Source: Zetaproteobacteria bacterium CG1_02_55_237
GTDB taxonomy: Bacteria; Pseudomonadota; Zetaproteobacteria; Mariprofundales; Mariprofundaceae
Assembly (NCBI GenBank): GCA_001871195.1
Contig: MNXA01000049.1
Coordinates: 62,001-126,000 of the forward strand
Direction of reading: 5' to 3'
DNA length: 64,000 nucleotides
A program made the position numbers and the translations under genes. Positions 34,455-46,588 of this stretch are shown piece after piece; the stretch's first letter is position 1, and every line of letters begins with the position of its first letter. Below the pieces are notes generated by a model, which saw nothing but the letters and a program-made list of their open reading frames with translations, ran no database searches and was not told the origin of the DNA.

Positions 34455-36263
34455 ATGTTTGCCCGATTGCTGAAGTTTTTCGACATCCTGCGCCGTACCG
34501 TTGGCGCCATTCTGTTTCTGGCCCTGCTCGCCCTGCTTGGCGCTGCCCTTATCTCCAGCCGCCCGTCAGTACCGCAGGGCGCACTGCTCGTACTCAACCC
34601 GCAGGGCGAAATCGTTGAGGAGCTGAATACGCCCACCACCTTCCCGCCCGACTTTTCCGCTGCAAGCCAAACCCGGCTAAGTGATTTGCTGCGTGTACTG
34701 CGTGTCGCACGCAGCGATGAGCACATCAGCGGCATGCTGCTTGATGTGCAGGATATGGATCATATCTCGCTACCTGCCCTGCAATCACTGGATCGTGAAA
34801 TTGATGCTTTCAGGAAGAGCGGCAAGAAGGTGATCGCCTACGCCGACCAATACTCGCAGACACAATACCACCTTGCGGCCCATGCCGATGAAGTCTGGTT
34901 GCATCCGATGGGCATGGTGCTGCTCACCGGCCTGTCCAGCTACAACAACTACTTCGCCGATGCATTGGAACGCATGCATGTGAAAATTCATCTGTTCCGC
35001 GCAGGCAGCTACAAATCAGCAGCTGAACCGCTGGTACGCAACGATATGTCGGATGCGGCCAGAGAAGAAACAGAGTCCCTGCTGACTCAGCTCTGGCAGG
35101 TCTATAAGGCCGACATTGCCGCTGCCCGACCTATCACAGCCGAGGCCATTCAGAACATGCTGGATGACCCCAAATCGGCCATGGCGCAATACGCCGGCGA
35201 TCCTGCGGCTCTGGCGCTGGGCACCCATCTGGTGGACCGGATCGGCACACGCAGCGACATGATGCATGCGCTGGATGCAATGCCTGAAGCCGGGGAGCCA
35301 AACCATGTAGAGCAGCCTAGTATCGAATTCAGGCAATACCTGCATGCCATCGGCGACGAACCTGCAGGGGATGGTGCCAAGGTTGGCATCCTGACTGCCA
35401 GCGGCATGCTCACCGACGGTCAGATTGCCAGCGGCGGTCTCAATGGCGACGACTTCAGCGAGCTGGTCGAAGCTGCTATAGAAGACAACAGTATCAAAGC
35501 CGTTGTGCTGCGCATCGACAGCCCTGGCGGCAGCGTGCAGGCCTCGGAAACCATCCGCCATTCACTGCTCCGCCTGCAACAGAGCGGCAAACCTATTGTG
35601 GCCTCAATGGCCGGCATGGCCGCCTCCGGAGGCTACTGGATTGCCGCCGGAGCCGATGAGATTTGGGCGGCACCCACCACCATCACCGGCTCCATCGGCG
35701 TATTCGGAGTGTTTCCTAATCTGGCCGGTGGGTTGGAGTCACTTGGCATCCATAGCGATGGCGTCGGCACGACCACCATTGCCGGCGGCCTCAGGCCGGA
35801 CCGCCCGCTGCCACAGGCCGTGGCCGATGTACTGCAGGCCGGCGTGGATCATGTGTATGGAAACTTTCTTGATATCGTATCCAAGGGGCGACACCTGGAC
35901 CCGGGCAAGACCGCGGAACTGGCTGAAGGACGGGTATGGAGTGGTAGCGATGCCATGCAACTGGGTCTGGTCGATCACCTCGGCGATCTGGATGAAGCCG
36001 TCGCAGCTGCGGCCAGACGCGCAGGAATGGAAGATGATTATGGCGTAAAGCGTATCCGTGCGAAGCAAGGCCTGAGCGAGATGCTGCTGGAAACCTTCCT
36101 TGGTGAGTCAGGTGTGCGGCAGGCTGGCATGCACATCCTTGCCTCGCTAACCGGTGGTTTGAGCGTCCACTTGCAGGACACAGGAAACAGTGCAGGCAAC
36201 TGGCTGCGCATGCTCAAATCCGAAGGCGGCATTTACGCCTATTGTGGCCTGTCCCCGCTCTGA
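34455..36263 (+). CDS. sppA: signal peptide peptidase SppA, 67K type
   Basis: SppA degrades cleaved signal peptides in the inner membrane. From the ATG at 34455, preceded by GGAGG, the protein has 602 residues and an N-terminal membrane anchor (about 15-35). It has two tandem protease domains, with Lys187 (AGSYKSAAEPLVRNDMS) in the first and Ser391 (MAGMAASGGYWIAAGADEI) in the second, the split Ser-Lys dyad of the long SppA form. The frame extends upstream to 34416 without a better ribosome-binding site. It is divergent from uppP. Confidence 0.95.
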   Translation: MFARLLKFFDILRRTVGAILFLALLALLGAALISSRPSVPQGALLVLNPQGEIVEELNTPTTFPPDFSAASQTRLSDLLRVLRVARSDEHISGMLLDVQDMDHISLPALQSLDREIDAFRKSGKKVIAYADQYSQTQYHLAAHADEVWLHPMGMVLLTGLSSYNNYFADALERMHVKIHLFRAGSYKSAAEPLVRNDMSDAAREETESLLTQLWQVYKADIAAARPITAEAIQNMLDDPKSAMAQYAGDPAALALGTHLVDRIGTRSDMMHALDAMPEAGEPNHVEQPSIEFRQYLHAIGDEPAGDGAKVGILTASGMLTDGQIASGGLNGDDFSELVEAAIEDNSIKAVVLRIDSPGGSVQASETIRHSLLRLQQSGKPIVASMAGMAASGGYWIAAGADEIWAAPTTITGSIGVFGVFPNLAGGLESLGIHSDGVGTTTIAGGLRPDRPLPQAVADVLQAGVDHVYGNFLDIVSKGRHLDPGKTAELAEGRVWSGSDAMQLGLVDHLGDLDEAVAAAARRAGMEDDYGVKRIRAKQGLSEMLLETFLGESGVRQAGMHILASLTGGLSVHLQDTGNSAGNWLRMLKSEGGIYAYCGLSPL

Positions 36264-36271
36264 TCTGTTTA

Positions 36272-37066
36272 TTACTTGCGTAAAAAGGGCAACAGCAGCA
36301 AATCCTTAAGGCTGTCGGAGCGACCCGACTGAAAATCAGGAAGGCCGATACGCATAGCGTCATGGCCATATTCCGGTTGAGCGACATAGCTGCCGAACAA
36401 CCTGTCCCACAAGGACAGATTAAAGCCGTAATTACTGTTTGTTTCACTCACCAGAACGGAATGGTGTACCCGGTGCATATCGGGGGTCACAAGCAAAGTA
36501 CGCAGCATCGAGTCAAAGCGAAGCGGCAGGCGCACATTGCTGTGATTGAACATGGCCATCCCATTGAGCAGGATTTCAAATAACAACACAGCTATCGCCG
36601 GCGCGCCAAGCAGAGCCACCGCGCCCATCTTGATCAACATGGAAATCAGGATTTCAATGGGGTGAAATCTCAGCCCCGTACTCACATCGATCTCCTGATC
36701 GGCATGATGTACCCGATGCAACCGCCACAGGATCGGCACAGCATGAAACATCACATGCTGGGCATAAATCAGCAGATCAAGCAGCAGCAAGGAAAGCAAG
36801 ACCGCCACCCCTCCGCCAATACCCAGCCAGTGGAACAGCCCGAAACCCGCCTGCTCCGCCCAGATAGCAATACCCAGCGCACCGGTAGGCAGCAACAGCC
36901 GCACGAACACAATGTCCACCGCAACCAGCGCCAGATTGGCCGGCCAGCGACGATAGCCCAGTTGCAACTGGCGGCGTGGGAACAGCAACTGAAGCAGGGC
37001 CATTGCGGCTAGCACACCGACAAACACGGCCAAGCGGATCGTCGCATCGTTCATCGAATCATCCAT
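36272..37066 (-). CDS. fatty acid hydroxylase/sterol desaturase family protein
   Basis: The 264-residue membrane protein has the histidine clusters of di-iron membrane hydroxylases: HVMFH (near 106), HRVHH (near 118) and a second HRVHH (near 204), with HSNVR between. Family members hydroxylate or desaturate lipids with O2. The substrate here is unknown; a lipid-modifying role in the envelope is likely. GGGGGAGGT lies 11 nt before the ATG, and an ATG four codons later is also possible. The gene is convergent with sppA, separated by only 8 nt. Confidence 0.85.
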   Translation of the reverse strand: MDDSMNDATIRLAVFVGVLAAMALLQLLFPRRQLQLGYRRWPANLALVAVDIVFVRLLLPTGALGIAIWAEQAGFGLFHWLGIGGGVAVLLSLLLLDLLIYAQHVMFHAVPILWRLHRVHHADQEIDVSTGLRFHPIEILISMLIKMGAVALLGAPAIAVLLFEILLNGMAMFNHSNVRLPLRFDSMLRTLLVTPDMHRVHHSVLVSETNSNYGFNLSLWDRLFGSYVAQPEYGHDAMRIGLPDFQSGRSDSLKDLLLLPFLRK

Positions 37067-37132
37067 CCGCTCAGCTTACCTCCCCCAAATCGTACGCGCA
37101 CGGGAACAAAAGATTCCTGCCTCAAAAAGGAA

Positions 37133-37158
37133 CAGGCGGCTCCGTGAAGAGCCGCCTG
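37133..37158 (-). terminator. terminator after the DUF2892 gene
   Basis: CAGGCGGCTC (37133-37142) pairs perfectly with GAGCCGCCTG (37149-37158) over a 6-nt loop. On the minus strand it is followed by TTCCTTTTT, an imperfect T-run. It ends transcription of the small DUF2892 gene upstream of it. Confidence 0.75.
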
Positions 37159-37193
37159 CTTTGCAACCTGAGATAGGGGAGGGGGAAGATGTC

Positions 37194-37388
37194 TCAGGCT
37201 GCTGGTTTCTTGCAGGTGCTAATGCCAAGCAAGGGGTAAAGGGGACAGAAATTAATCAGGCCGGTGGCCAATGGCACCACACCAATCCATGTCCATGGCG
37301 TACCGATTCCGGCTACCGCCAATCCGATAAGAACCAAGCCTGCAACTATCCTCAAAATCTTGTCTATTCTGCCGACATTCGCTTTCAT
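37194..37388 (-). CDS. DUF2892 small membrane protein
   Basis: The 64-residue protein matches DUF2892: KANVGRIDKILRIVAGLVLIGLA followed by WTWIGVVPLATGLINFCPLYPLLGISTC, with two membrane helices and the conserved CPLY and C-terminal Cys. The same domain occurs fused to rhodanese in YgaP. AGGGAGATG precedes the start. Its role is unknown, though a link to sulfur transfer is sometimes inferred from fusions. Confidence 0.88.
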   Translation of the reverse strand: MKANVGRIDKILRIVAGLVLIGLAVAGIGTPWTWIGVVPLATGLINFCPLYPLLGISTCKKPAA

Positions 37389-37562
37389 TTGTCATCTCCC
37401 TAGTGTGTATTGTAGTTCATTTGAATGGTGAAGCATGCAGAATCACCACCACATATCAGGCAATGTAATACCCTGACCTCATTGCTTCCGTAACAATGTC
37501 ACACAGTAGCTAATCAAAAGATAGGCAATATGGGATGCCCTTATGGTAAAACCTTCCCTTGT

Positions 37563-38441
37563 CTAATTCCCGGCTTTGGATACGCGCACGCTGATGGTCA
37601 GATCACGCTTGTTATTCTGCTTCTGAAGGCCGAGCAGGACGGTGGAAAATTCATTGGCCGCACTATGGCTCGCGGCCAGGCTTACCCGCTCACCAAGCTT
37701 CACTGTCACCTCGGTTGCAGCCTCGGCCACCATGATTCGATTGCCATCCTGCGCCTGAGTCGTTTGCGGCTGGGTATTGATGCGAAGCGGTGCATTGGTC
37801 ACCACAAGCTGTTGGGTGTTACCCGTATTCGTTGCAACCTGCCTGAGCCAGGGACGGATACTCAAACGCACCTTATTGCCAGACAGCAGGGTGGCCTGCA
37901 CATCGAAGCCACCTGTTACATCAAGGAATGCCACATTGCTTGCACTCACGATGCCGTGGGCTGTAAGATAATTGCGCACGCTCTGCTGCACAGCGCGGAT
38001 TTCGCCGGCCTCAATATGGCCGACTGCTCCGGAGGATGTGCGCAGCATAAAATCACGCCTGTTGCCACTCTGTTGTGAACTGGCATTTGCATCGAGTCGA
38101 ACCCAGCCTCCCGGCAACACAGCCGTAATGGCTACGCCAGCATTACTGTTTTCCACCTGCTCGGACATCTCCACCTGTACAGCAAACTGCGTCGGTGCCC
38201 TATCCAATTGACGTAGCAGATCACGCACCTTTTCAATATGCGCTGCATCGTCACTGACAATGAGGATTCTTTGTGAAGGCAGTTGCGCGATACGCCCCTC
38301 GGCAGAAAGCTGACTCCGCGCCACAGCCACCGCTTCATCGAGCGGTAGGTACATCACATCTATCGTGGCTGTGTCTGCCCACCCCGCCCCACTATGCAAC
38401 AACAGCATTGCTGCCAAGAGCAAGGAAAAGCGCAAGGGCAT
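37563..38441 (-). CDS. secretin-like periplasmic protein without an obvious barrel
   Basis: From the ATG at 38441 the protein has 292 residues: a signal peptide (MPLRFSLLLAAMLLLHSGAGWA), then a secretin N-type domain (about 24-90: TIDVMYLPLDEAVAVARSQL, then RILIVSDDAAHIEKVRDLLRQLDR). The remainder resembles the start of the secretin core (FAVQVEMSEQ and FDVQATLLSGNKVRLSIRPWL), but the length is too short for a complete pore. It could be a reduced secretin or a co-factor. It starts 4 nt after the cation efflux gene ends. Confidence 0.7.
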   Translation of the reverse strand: MPLRFSLLLAAMLLLHSGAGWADTATIDVMYLPLDEAVAVARSQLSAEGRIAQLPSQRILIVSDDAAHIEKVRDLLRQLDRAPTQFAVQVEMSEQVENSNAGVAITAVLPGGWVRLDANASSQQSGNRRDFMLRTSSGAVGHIEAGEIRAVQQSVRNYLTAHGIVSASNVAFLDVTGGFDVQATLLSGNKVRLSIRPWLRQVATNTGNTQQLVVTNAPLRINTQPQTTQAQDGNRIMVAEAATEVTVKLGERVSLAASHSAANEFSTVLLGLQKQNNKRDLTISVRVSKAGN

Positions 38442-38445
38442 GTTA

Positions 38446-39402
38446 TTACTTGGTATCCGCGAACACAGCAATGCGCTCATCGATACTGGCCGGATCCTCA
38501 TGAATAATCACCTCGGCATCGGGAAAGGCGGCCATGATTTCCGCCTCGACTTCATCGGAAATGGCATGTGCCTGGATCAGGGTCAGATGATCGTCCATTT
38601 CCAGATGCAACTGGATAAACTGGGTTGCGCCGGATTTCCGGGTACGCAGATCGTGCATACCGCGCGTTTCCGGATGGCGGTGGACAATCTCCTTCACCTT
38701 CTGCCGGTCTTCCAGCGGCAGCTCCTTATCCATCAGGTGATCGAGCGATTCGCGCATGATTTCAATGGCGCTATAGAAGATATAGGCGGCAATACCGAGA
38801 GCGAAAAGTGGGTCGAATCCATGCCAGCCATATACAGCCAGCAAAAGGGCGACAATCACGCTACCGTTGATCAGCAAATCGGTCTTGTAGTGCAGATGAT
38901 CGGCCTTGATCGCCGTGGAGCCGCTCTTTTTGATGACATGGCTCTGGAACAGCACGAGTCCCAATGTGGCAACGATGGAGAAAATCATCACGGAGACACC
39001 GATGGTTGCCGAGAGAACCGGTTGCGGATGCAGGATTCGATTGACGGTTTCCAACACCAGAAACAGCGCCGAACCACAGATAAAGGTGGCTTGGCCAAGG
39101 CCGGCGAGCGATTCCGCCTTACCATGACCAAAGCGATGTGCCTTGTCGGCCGGCTCCAGAGCATGACGTACTGCAAGCAGGTTGATAATTGAGGCCAATG
39201 CGTCGAGGCAGGAATCAATCAGCGTGGCAAAAAGACTGACAGAATCGGTCATCAGCCAGGCGACGAGCTTGGCAACAATCAGCGTACAGGCCACACCCGT
39301 CGAGGCATAGGTGGCAAGGCGCATCAGGCGCGCGGTTTCAGGCGTGCTTTTGGCGGCTGGATTACTCAGGGTGGAATCAGTTGCCTGATTTATCTCATTC
39401 AT
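38446..39402 (-). CDS. cation diffusion facilitator (FieF-like) metal efflux protein
   Basis: The protein (318 residues from the ATG at 39402) has six predicted membrane helices. DSCLDALAS in TM2 and HLHYKTD in TM5 match the DxxxD and HxxxD transport site of FieF-type Zn/Fe exporters, and a C-terminal metal-binding domain (HLEMDDHLTLIQAHAISDEVE) follows. It would export divalent cations by proton exchange. The open frame extends to 39507, but that part is not family-like; the ATG at 39411 is an alternative. Substrate metal not determined. Confidence 0.9.
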   Translation of the reverse strand: MNEINQATDSTLSNPAAKSTPETARLMRLATYASTGVACTLIVAKLVAWLMTDSVSLFATLIDSCLDALASIINLLAVRHALEPADKAHRFGHGKAESLAGLGQATFICGSALFLVLETVNRILHPQPVLSATIGVSVMIFSIVATLGLVLFQSHVIKKSGSTAIKADHLHYKTDLLINGSVIVALLLAVYGWHGFDPLFALGIAAYIFYSAIEIMRESLDHLMDKELPLEDRQKVKEIVHRHPETRGMHDLRTRKSGATQFIQLHLEMDDHLTLIQAHAISDEVEAEIMAAFPDAEVIIHEDPASIDERIAVFADTK

Positions 39403-39557
39403 GCCAGCCATTCTGAAGCAGAGCCCCGGCGGAATAAAGGGGCAAGGGAGCAGAACACCCAAACAAAAACCGATGAAGGGGATGATCCGGGCATGCAACT
39501 CAAGCACACCACCATTTTCAACGATAAAATGGCCGCCGGAAAATAATCAGTGCTTGC

Positions 39558-40985
<1,428 letters not shown>

Positions 40986-41044
40986 TCAGTTGTGGCTGAA
41001 ATGTGCCGAATTCCAGTCTGAAGCTTCGGCATGAACTGTTCTCG

Positions 41045-43681
41045 CTAAGGTTGTGAAAACAGGTTTGCCAACGATGGCCAGCGGCCACTGAGCGCAGTTT
41101 CATGCTGAATATCACCCTGACGCACATCCAAACTGCCACTGATATCACCCATCGGGCTAACCATCGCTTCCCCATTCGCCGACAACTTCCTATTTATAAA
41201 TTTCAGCCGTCTGAGTTGCAGGCCCGTGTCGCTGATATTGAAACGGGTTGAAATTCGATCAAACCCTTCCCCGGCATCGCCTTCCAGCTTCGCCGCTGCT
41301 TCATTTTTCCACTGAACCAGATGCGCCGCTCTGGCCTCTTTCCAACGCCCTTGATGGATCTCGATATCCCCATTTCCTCTCCAGCCGCTAGCCTCTACCC
41401 CTTTCAGCCCCAGAGGCAGGGTGCCGCTGAATGCTGAATTCAGAAAGGCAAGGCCATCCATTTTCGCACCCACCACATCTGCAAGCCCTTCCAGCTTGTT
41501 CAGATTTACACCAGCCATACCTGCACGGCCGGAAAAACGAACACCGCCGGAGACGCCTTCAAGAAGCATATTGCGACTCTGCACAGACCCATCGGCCAAC
41601 TTGCCGCGAACATGGTCCAGCTCAATCCTTCCTTTGCGGGCAAGATAGCCGCCCTGCATACCTTTCCAGATATTACCGTTCCATTGCACATCCGTTTGCC
41701 GGAAGCGTCCTTTTATGTCCGAATTACCAAGCCAGGCAGGCAGTGATGCTTCAGGCAACCAGGCAAATGAAGAGCGACTGATATTCAACTTGCCCTTCAG
41801 GCTGGAAAGATTCACATCTGCATCAAAATCGGCAAAAGACGAACCATGTTGCCAGTTCATTTGCTTTGTCAGCACCTTGCCATGGCGCAAGCTGATATCC
41901 CCGCTCCACATCTCTCCATCCCGCCCGAAACCTTTCAGATGCAGGCTTCCATTAGCCGCCCCAAGCCATTGCCGCATACCTGCATCGCTGGACAGAGCAA
42001 CATGCTCAAGCCCACCTTCCAGCATCCCCTTCCAGCCGCTTAATTCTCCAGGCAACACCACGCCCTGCGATTTCAGACTGCTCAAGTCCACCAGAGCACC
42101 GGCAAAGGATAGGTCCGGAACCTTGTCCGATAACATCAGCTTCATTTTGCCAACCCGGCTCTCGCCAAGTTGCAGATCGCTGACCTCCAGTCGAGATTGC
42201 CCCTCATACCGCCTGTAGTTGCCATCCATCGCGGCAGCAAGACCCGAAGGTTTTGCAAAGCTCTTTCCATAGGCGATGGATGCCTCAGCTGCATCCAGGG
42301 AAAACTGCAGCGTGGACTGATCAGCAACTGACTCCCACTCCATAGAACCGCTCAGCACACCTTTCCCGCTTACCTTGTCGCCCTTGCCCGAATTCACCAC
42401 AAGACCCGATTGCTTCAAAAGGATATCGCCAAGCGGCGACCAAGTGTCATCCAGCCTGTTCAGGCGCACCGTAACATTCAGCTTCTCACCAAGCTGCTGC
42501 AGTTGGGACACCTCAATAGAGCCCTTCCCGCCCGCCGGTTGGATATAGGCATGCTTAAGCCGGAAATAATTCAGTGCGTCCATGTGTAGATCGCCAAACT
42601 CAATCATCGTGTCCGGCAGCCCGACTGAAGCCCACTTCATATTCCGCAGGCCAAGCTTGCCATCAAGTCGCCAGCCCTGTTTTTCCTGCTTGAGATCAAC
42701 CCGCCCATCGAGCTTGCCGCTAAGTGGAACATCGATGGCCAGCGCCTTGAGAATAAGAGCTGGATTAGCCCCTTGGGTATCGATCCCCACCTGGCAAGGC
42801 TGTTTCGATTCACACCCTCCGAGCAGAACCAATCGGGTTTTATCACCAAAGCGCACAAAGGCATCATGCAGCTGGAAATCATCCGACGAGTACCCGATCG
42901 CCTTGCCTCGCCAGGAAAGCTCGGGTAATTCGCCATGCTCATCCCGCGTCAGTAAATTACCGAACCACTGCCACTCGCCCCCATCCTCGAGACTGAAGGT
43001 GAGCGATGCATCGAGCAGATCGTAATGCAGTGAAGGTAGCGGCAGGCCATGCAGCTGATCTATACGCAATTGTGTGGCTGATATCCGGCCAAACACCTTG
43101 TCTTCACCGGCGTTAAACGAGCGTATATAGCCCTGGCTGGAAAAATCGCCCCCGGCATAACGGCTCTGCAATTCCCACGTTGTCTGTTGTTCGCGCTCAA
43201 TGCGACGCACGGTGGCAGCCACTTCGTCGGCTACAACCACATCGCGCAACAGAATCTGGCCCTGCCGAAAGCTGAAAATAGCGGTGTCCTGCAACAAACG
43301 AACGGCAACAGGCATTGCAAACAGCTGTTTGGGAGGAATGGCCTTATCCAGATGCAACACAGGATGCACCATATCAATGGCAGTGAGACGCAGCTCACCA
43401 AAGAGCAAAGCCCATGGAGAAATATCGAAACGCACGACATCGGCAGCAAGCCACCAGTCGCCGTCTCCATCTATACGCAACTTGGCAAGCTTCAGGCTAA
43501 CACCATGCTGTAAACTCAGCCTGGCCTTTTCGCCATGCACTGTCCGACCGGTCGTCTGCTCAAGCTGGGTTATCACCCGCTGATGCAAAGCCTCATCATC
43601 AAGACGAATGAAAACAATCAGAAAAGCGGCAAGCGACAACAGCAGTGCGCTGATGATCCCTCTGCGCACCCACTGCCGCAT
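41045..43681 (-). CDS. AsmA-like/DUF3971-type large envelope protein
   Basis: The 878-residue protein has an N-terminal membrane anchor (about 10-27), then an AsmA-type N-terminal segment (RTVHGEKARLSLQHGVSLKLAKLRI) and long beta-rich repeats of the kind found in AsmA, YhdP and TamB proteins. These are thought to form bridges for phospholipid movement between membranes. The exact paralog cannot be named from sequence alone. It follows gatB by 7 nt, so it may be transcribed with the gatCAB genes. Its C-terminus has the polar QGDIQHETALSGRW segment. Confidence 0.8.
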   Translation of the reverse strand: MRQWVRRGIISALLLSLAAFLIVFIRLDDEALHQRVITQLEQTTGRTVHGEKARLSLQHGVSLKLAKLRIDGDGDWWLAADVVRFDISPWALLFGELRLTAIDMVHPVLHLDKAIPPKQLFAMPVAVRLLQDTAIFSFRQGQILLRDVVVADEVAATVRRIEREQQTTWELQSRYAGGDFSSQGYIRSFNAGEDKVFGRISATQLRIDQLHGLPLPSLHYDLLDASLTFSLEDGGEWQWFGNLLTRDEHGELPELSWRGKAIGYSSDDFQLHDAFVRFGDKTRLVLLGGCESKQPCQVGIDTQGANPALILKALAIDVPLSGKLDGRVDLKQEKQGWRLDGKLGLRNMKWASVGLPDTMIEFGDLHMDALNYFRLKHAYIQPAGGKGSIEVSQLQQLGEKLNVTVRLNRLDDTWSPLGDILLKQSGLVVNSGKGDKVSGKGVLSGSMEWESVADQSTLQFSLDAAEASIAYGKSFAKPSGLAAAMDGNYRRYEGQSRLEVSDLQLGESRVGKMKLMLSDKVPDLSFAGALVDLSSLKSQGVVLPGELSGWKGMLEGGLEHVALSSDAGMRQWLGAANGSLHLKGFGRDGEMWSGDISLRHGKVLTKQMNWQHGSSFADFDADVNLSSLKGKLNISRSSFAWLPEASLPAWLGNSDIKGRFRQTDVQWNGNIWKGMQGGYLARKGRIELDHVRGKLADGSVQSRNMLLEGVSGGVRFSGRAGMAGVNLNKLEGLADVVGAKMDGLAFLNSAFSGTLPLGLKGVEASGWRGNGDIEIHQGRWKEARAAHLVQWKNEAAAKLEGDAGEGFDRISTRFNISDTGLQLRRLKFINRKLSANGEAMVSPMGDISGSLDVRQGDIQHETALSGRWPSLANLFSQP

Positions 43682-43688
43682 TAGACTC

Positions 43689-45119
43689 TCACCCCTTGAG
43701 CAGGTCTTGTAGCCGCTGATTGACCATGCCCGGATTGGCCTGACCCTTCGATGCCTTCATGACCTGCCCGACAAAGAAGCCGAACAATTTGTCTTTACCT
43801 GCACGGAATTGCTCAAGCTGGCCGGGATTATCGGCCATGATCTGGAGAATCAGCGTGTCGATCGCACCGCTGTCACTGACCTGTTTCAAGCCCTTGGATT
43901 CGATAACCGCATCGGCAGATTCACCCGTAGCCATCATCGCATCAAGTACATCCTTGGCAATCTTGCCGGAAATCGTGTTGTCGGCGATACGATCCAGTAA
44001 GCCTGCCAAATCCTGCGCCGACACCGGGGAATCGGCGATATCCTTGCCCTGCTCCTTGAGGCGGCCAAGCAGCTCATTGGCCATCCAGTTGGCACAACGT
44101 TTGGGATCGGAAGGATGCGCCGCCACCAGCGACTCATACCAGCCGGCCAAATCAAGCGTCTGGCTGAGCACATCGGCATCGTAGCTGGACAGACCGAACT
44201 CCGATTCAAAACGCTCGCGTAGCTGGCCGGGCAATTCCGGCATGCCGGCGCGGATCCCATCCACTTCCTCCTGCGAGATGCGTAGCGGCGGCAGATCAGG
44301 TTCCGGGAAATAACGGTAATCGTGCGCCTCTTCCTTGCTGCGCATCGAACGACTCTCACCCTTGGCTGAATCGAACAGACGGGTTTCCTGCACCACCTGA
44401 CCACCGTCTTCAATCAGCTCAATCTGGCGCGCCACTTCGTAATCAATGGCCTGTTTGATGAAGCGGAAGGAGTTGAGGTTCTTCAGCTCGGCACGTGTCC
44501 CCAGCGCTTCGCCAAATCGACGTACCGACACATTGGCATCGCAGCGGAACTGTCCCTTTTCCATATCAGCACCCGAAACATCAAGAAAGCGAACCAGTTG
44601 ATGCAGTTGCTTGAGATAGGCCACGGCCTCATCGGCCGAACGCATATCAGGCTCGGAAACGATTTCCATCAGAGGTACGCCACTGCGGTTCAGGTCGATG
44701 TGTGACACTCCGTCCAGCCCCTCATGCATGGACTTGCCGGCATCCTCTTCAATATGGATGCGCGTGATACCGATGCGCTTCTCGCCATCGGCAACAGGGA
44801 TATCAAGATAGCCATGCTCGACGATAGGCAGCGGGAACTGGCTGATCTGGTAGCCCTTGGGGAGATCTGGATAGAAGTAATTCTTGCGATCGAATTTCGA
44901 TTCGAGATTGATCGTGGCATTGATCGCCAGGCCGGTCAGCACGCTCTTGCGCGCCACTTCCATATTCAGCACCGGGAGCTGGCCGGGCATGCCAAGACAC
45001 ACCGGACAGGTCTGGGTATTGGGTTCTGCGCCAAAGGCCGTGGAGCAACCGCAGAATGCTTTGGTATTGGTGTTGACCTGAACATGCACTTCCAGGCCGA
45101 TGACTGTTTCCCAGTTCAT
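43689..45119 (-). CDS. gatB: Asp/Glu-tRNA(Asn/Gln) amidotransferase subunit B
   Basis: GatB binds misacylated Glu-tRNA(Gln) or Asp-tRNA(Asn) and activates the carboxylate. The 476-residue protein has [13 protein letters not shown] at the start, the [19 protein letters not shown] zinc site (about 23-41) and [11 protein letters not shown]. The C-terminal YqeY-like tail domain is present. The start overlaps the gatA stop by 4 nt. Presence of gatCAB implies the indirect route for Gln-tRNA and/or Asn-tRNA charging. Confidence 0.97.
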   Translation of the reverse strand: MNWETVIGLEVHVQVNTNTKAFCGCSTAFGAEPNTQTCPVCLGMPGQLPVLNMEVARKSVLTGLAINATINLESKFDRKNYFYPDLPKGYQISQFPLPIVEHGYLDIPVADGEKRIGITRIHIEEDAGKSMHEGLDGVSHIDLNRSGVPLMEIVSEPDMRSADEAVAYLKQLHQLVRFLDVSGADMEKGQFRCDANVSVRRFGEALGTRAELKNLNSFRFIKQAIDYEVARQIELIEDGGQVVQETRLFDSAKGESRSMRSKEEAHDYRYFPEPDLPPLRISQEEVDGIRAGMPELPGQLRERFESEFGLSSYDADVLSQTLDLAGWYESLVAAHPSDPKRCANWMANELLGRLKEQGKDIADSPVSAQDLAGLLDRIADNTISGKIAKDVLDAMMATGESADAVIESKGLKQVSDSGAIDTLILQIMADNPGQLEQFRAGKDKLFGFFVGQVMKASKGQANPGMVNQRLQDLLKG

Positions 45120-46585
45120 GACTCACCTCCAAAGGCTGCTGGAGCTTTTGTCGTCCAGTCCGTCGCTCCTTCATATGCACTGGCAGCACTCAGCAATACA
45201 TCCTCACGCCAGGCCGGAGCAATCCACTGCAGTCCAACCGGCAGATCCTCAACAAAGCCGCATGGCTGACTCATACCGGGAAGACCGGCGAGATTCAGCG
45301 CAATGGTGAAGATATCGGAGAGGTACATGGTAATCGGGTCATCGGTCTTCTCGCCGATTTTAAAGGCCGGAATCGGACTGGTCGGCGTGGCAATAATATC
45401 CACCTTCTCAAAAGCATCGAGGAAGTCCTGACGAATCAGGGTGCGTACCTGCTGCGCTTTCAGGTAGTAGGCATCGTAGTAGCCGGATGACAGGGCAAAG
45501 GTGCCGGTCAGGATGCGGCGTTTGACCTCCGAGCCAAAGCCTTCATCACGACTGCGGGTGTACATATCCACAAGGTCTTGCGGATTCTCGCAGCGCTTGC
45601 CGAAACGTACACCGTCATAGCGGGAGAGATTGGCCGAAGCCTCGGATGGCGCGATCACATAATAAGCCGCCACCGCATACTTGGTGTGCGGCAGGGAGAT
45701 ATCGACAATCTCAGCACCCAGCTCAACACACTTGGCCAGGGCTGCCTCGACAGCAGCGCGCACGCCCGCATCCATACCATCGACGAAATACTCTTTCGGC
45801 TTGCCGATCTTCAGGCCCTTCATGTCCACGCTATCGCAGGCGGCCAGCCAGTCGATCTCGGGTGCATTGACCACCGACGTGGAATCCCCGGAATCATGGC
45901 CGCACAGAATGGCGGAAATCATGGCCGTATCGCGCACTGTGCGCGTCATCGGGCCTGCCTGATCGAGCGAGGAAGCAAAAGCAATAATGCCGCGCCGCGA
46001 CACTCGCCCATAGGTCGGTTTCAGGCCCGTGATACCACACACGGCCGCCGGCTGGCGAATCGAACCGCCGGTATCAGTCCCCAATGCTGCCGGCACCAAA
46101 CCGCCAGCCACGGCCGAAGCCGAACCACCGGAGGAACCGCCTGGAATACGCTCAACATCCCACGGGTTACGGCATGGTCCGAAGGCACTGGTCTCTGTGG
46201 ACGAACCCATGGCGAACTCGTCCATATTGGTTTTGCCCACCAGAATCGCGCCGGCGTTCTTCAGACGGGTAATGACATGTGCATCATAGGGCGCGTGAAA
46301 ACCTTTCAGGATATTCGAACAGCAGGTTGTCGGCCCGTCCTGCGTGCAGAATATATCCTTAACGGCAATCGGCAGACCTTCAAGCGGGCGCGCGCCATGT
46401 TTGGCACGATGCGCATCAGAAGCCTTGGCCTGATCGATGATATGCTTGTGATCCACATCCACGAAGGCATTAAGCTCGCCGTTATGGGCATCGATGCGGT
46501 CAAGATAGCGCTGGGCAAGCTCGACGGCGGTGGTTTCACCGGCATCAAGCTGTGATTTCAAATCGGAAAGGGAAGAGAATGGCAT
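45116..46585 (-). CDS. gatA: Asp/Glu-tRNA(Asn/Gln) amidotransferase subunit A
   Basis: GatA releases ammonia from glutamine for the amidotransferase. The 489-residue protein has the amidase triad Lys76 (AVKDIF), Ser151 ([11 protein letters not shown]) and Ser175 (DTGGSIRQP). It lies between gatC (3 nt upstream) and gatB (4-nt overlap) in one operon. Confidence 0.98.
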   Translation of the reverse strand: MPFSSLSDLKSQLDAGETTAVELAQRYLDRIDAHNGELNAFVDVDHKHIIDQAKASDAHRAKHGARPLEGLPIAVKDIFCTQDGPTTCCSNILKGFHAPYDAHVITRLKNAGAILVGKTNMDEFAMGSSTETSAFGPCRNPWDVERIPGGSSGGSASAVAGGLVPAALGTDTGGSIRQPAAVCGITGLKPTYGRVSRRGIIAFASSLDQAGPMTRTVRDTAMISAILCGHDSGDSTSVVNAPEIDWLAACDSVDMKGLKIGKPKEYFVDGMDAGVRAAVEAALAKCVELGAEIVDISLPHTKYAVAAYYVIAPSEASANLSRYDGVRFGKRCENPQDLVDMYTRSRDEGFGSEVKRRILTGTFALSSGYYDAYYLKAQQVRTLIRQDFLDAFEKVDIIATPTSPIPAFKIGEKTDDPITMYLSDIFTIALNLAGLPGMSQPCGFVEDLPVGLQWIAPAWREDVLLSAASAYEGATDWTTKAPAAFGGES

Positions 46586-46588
46586 GGC

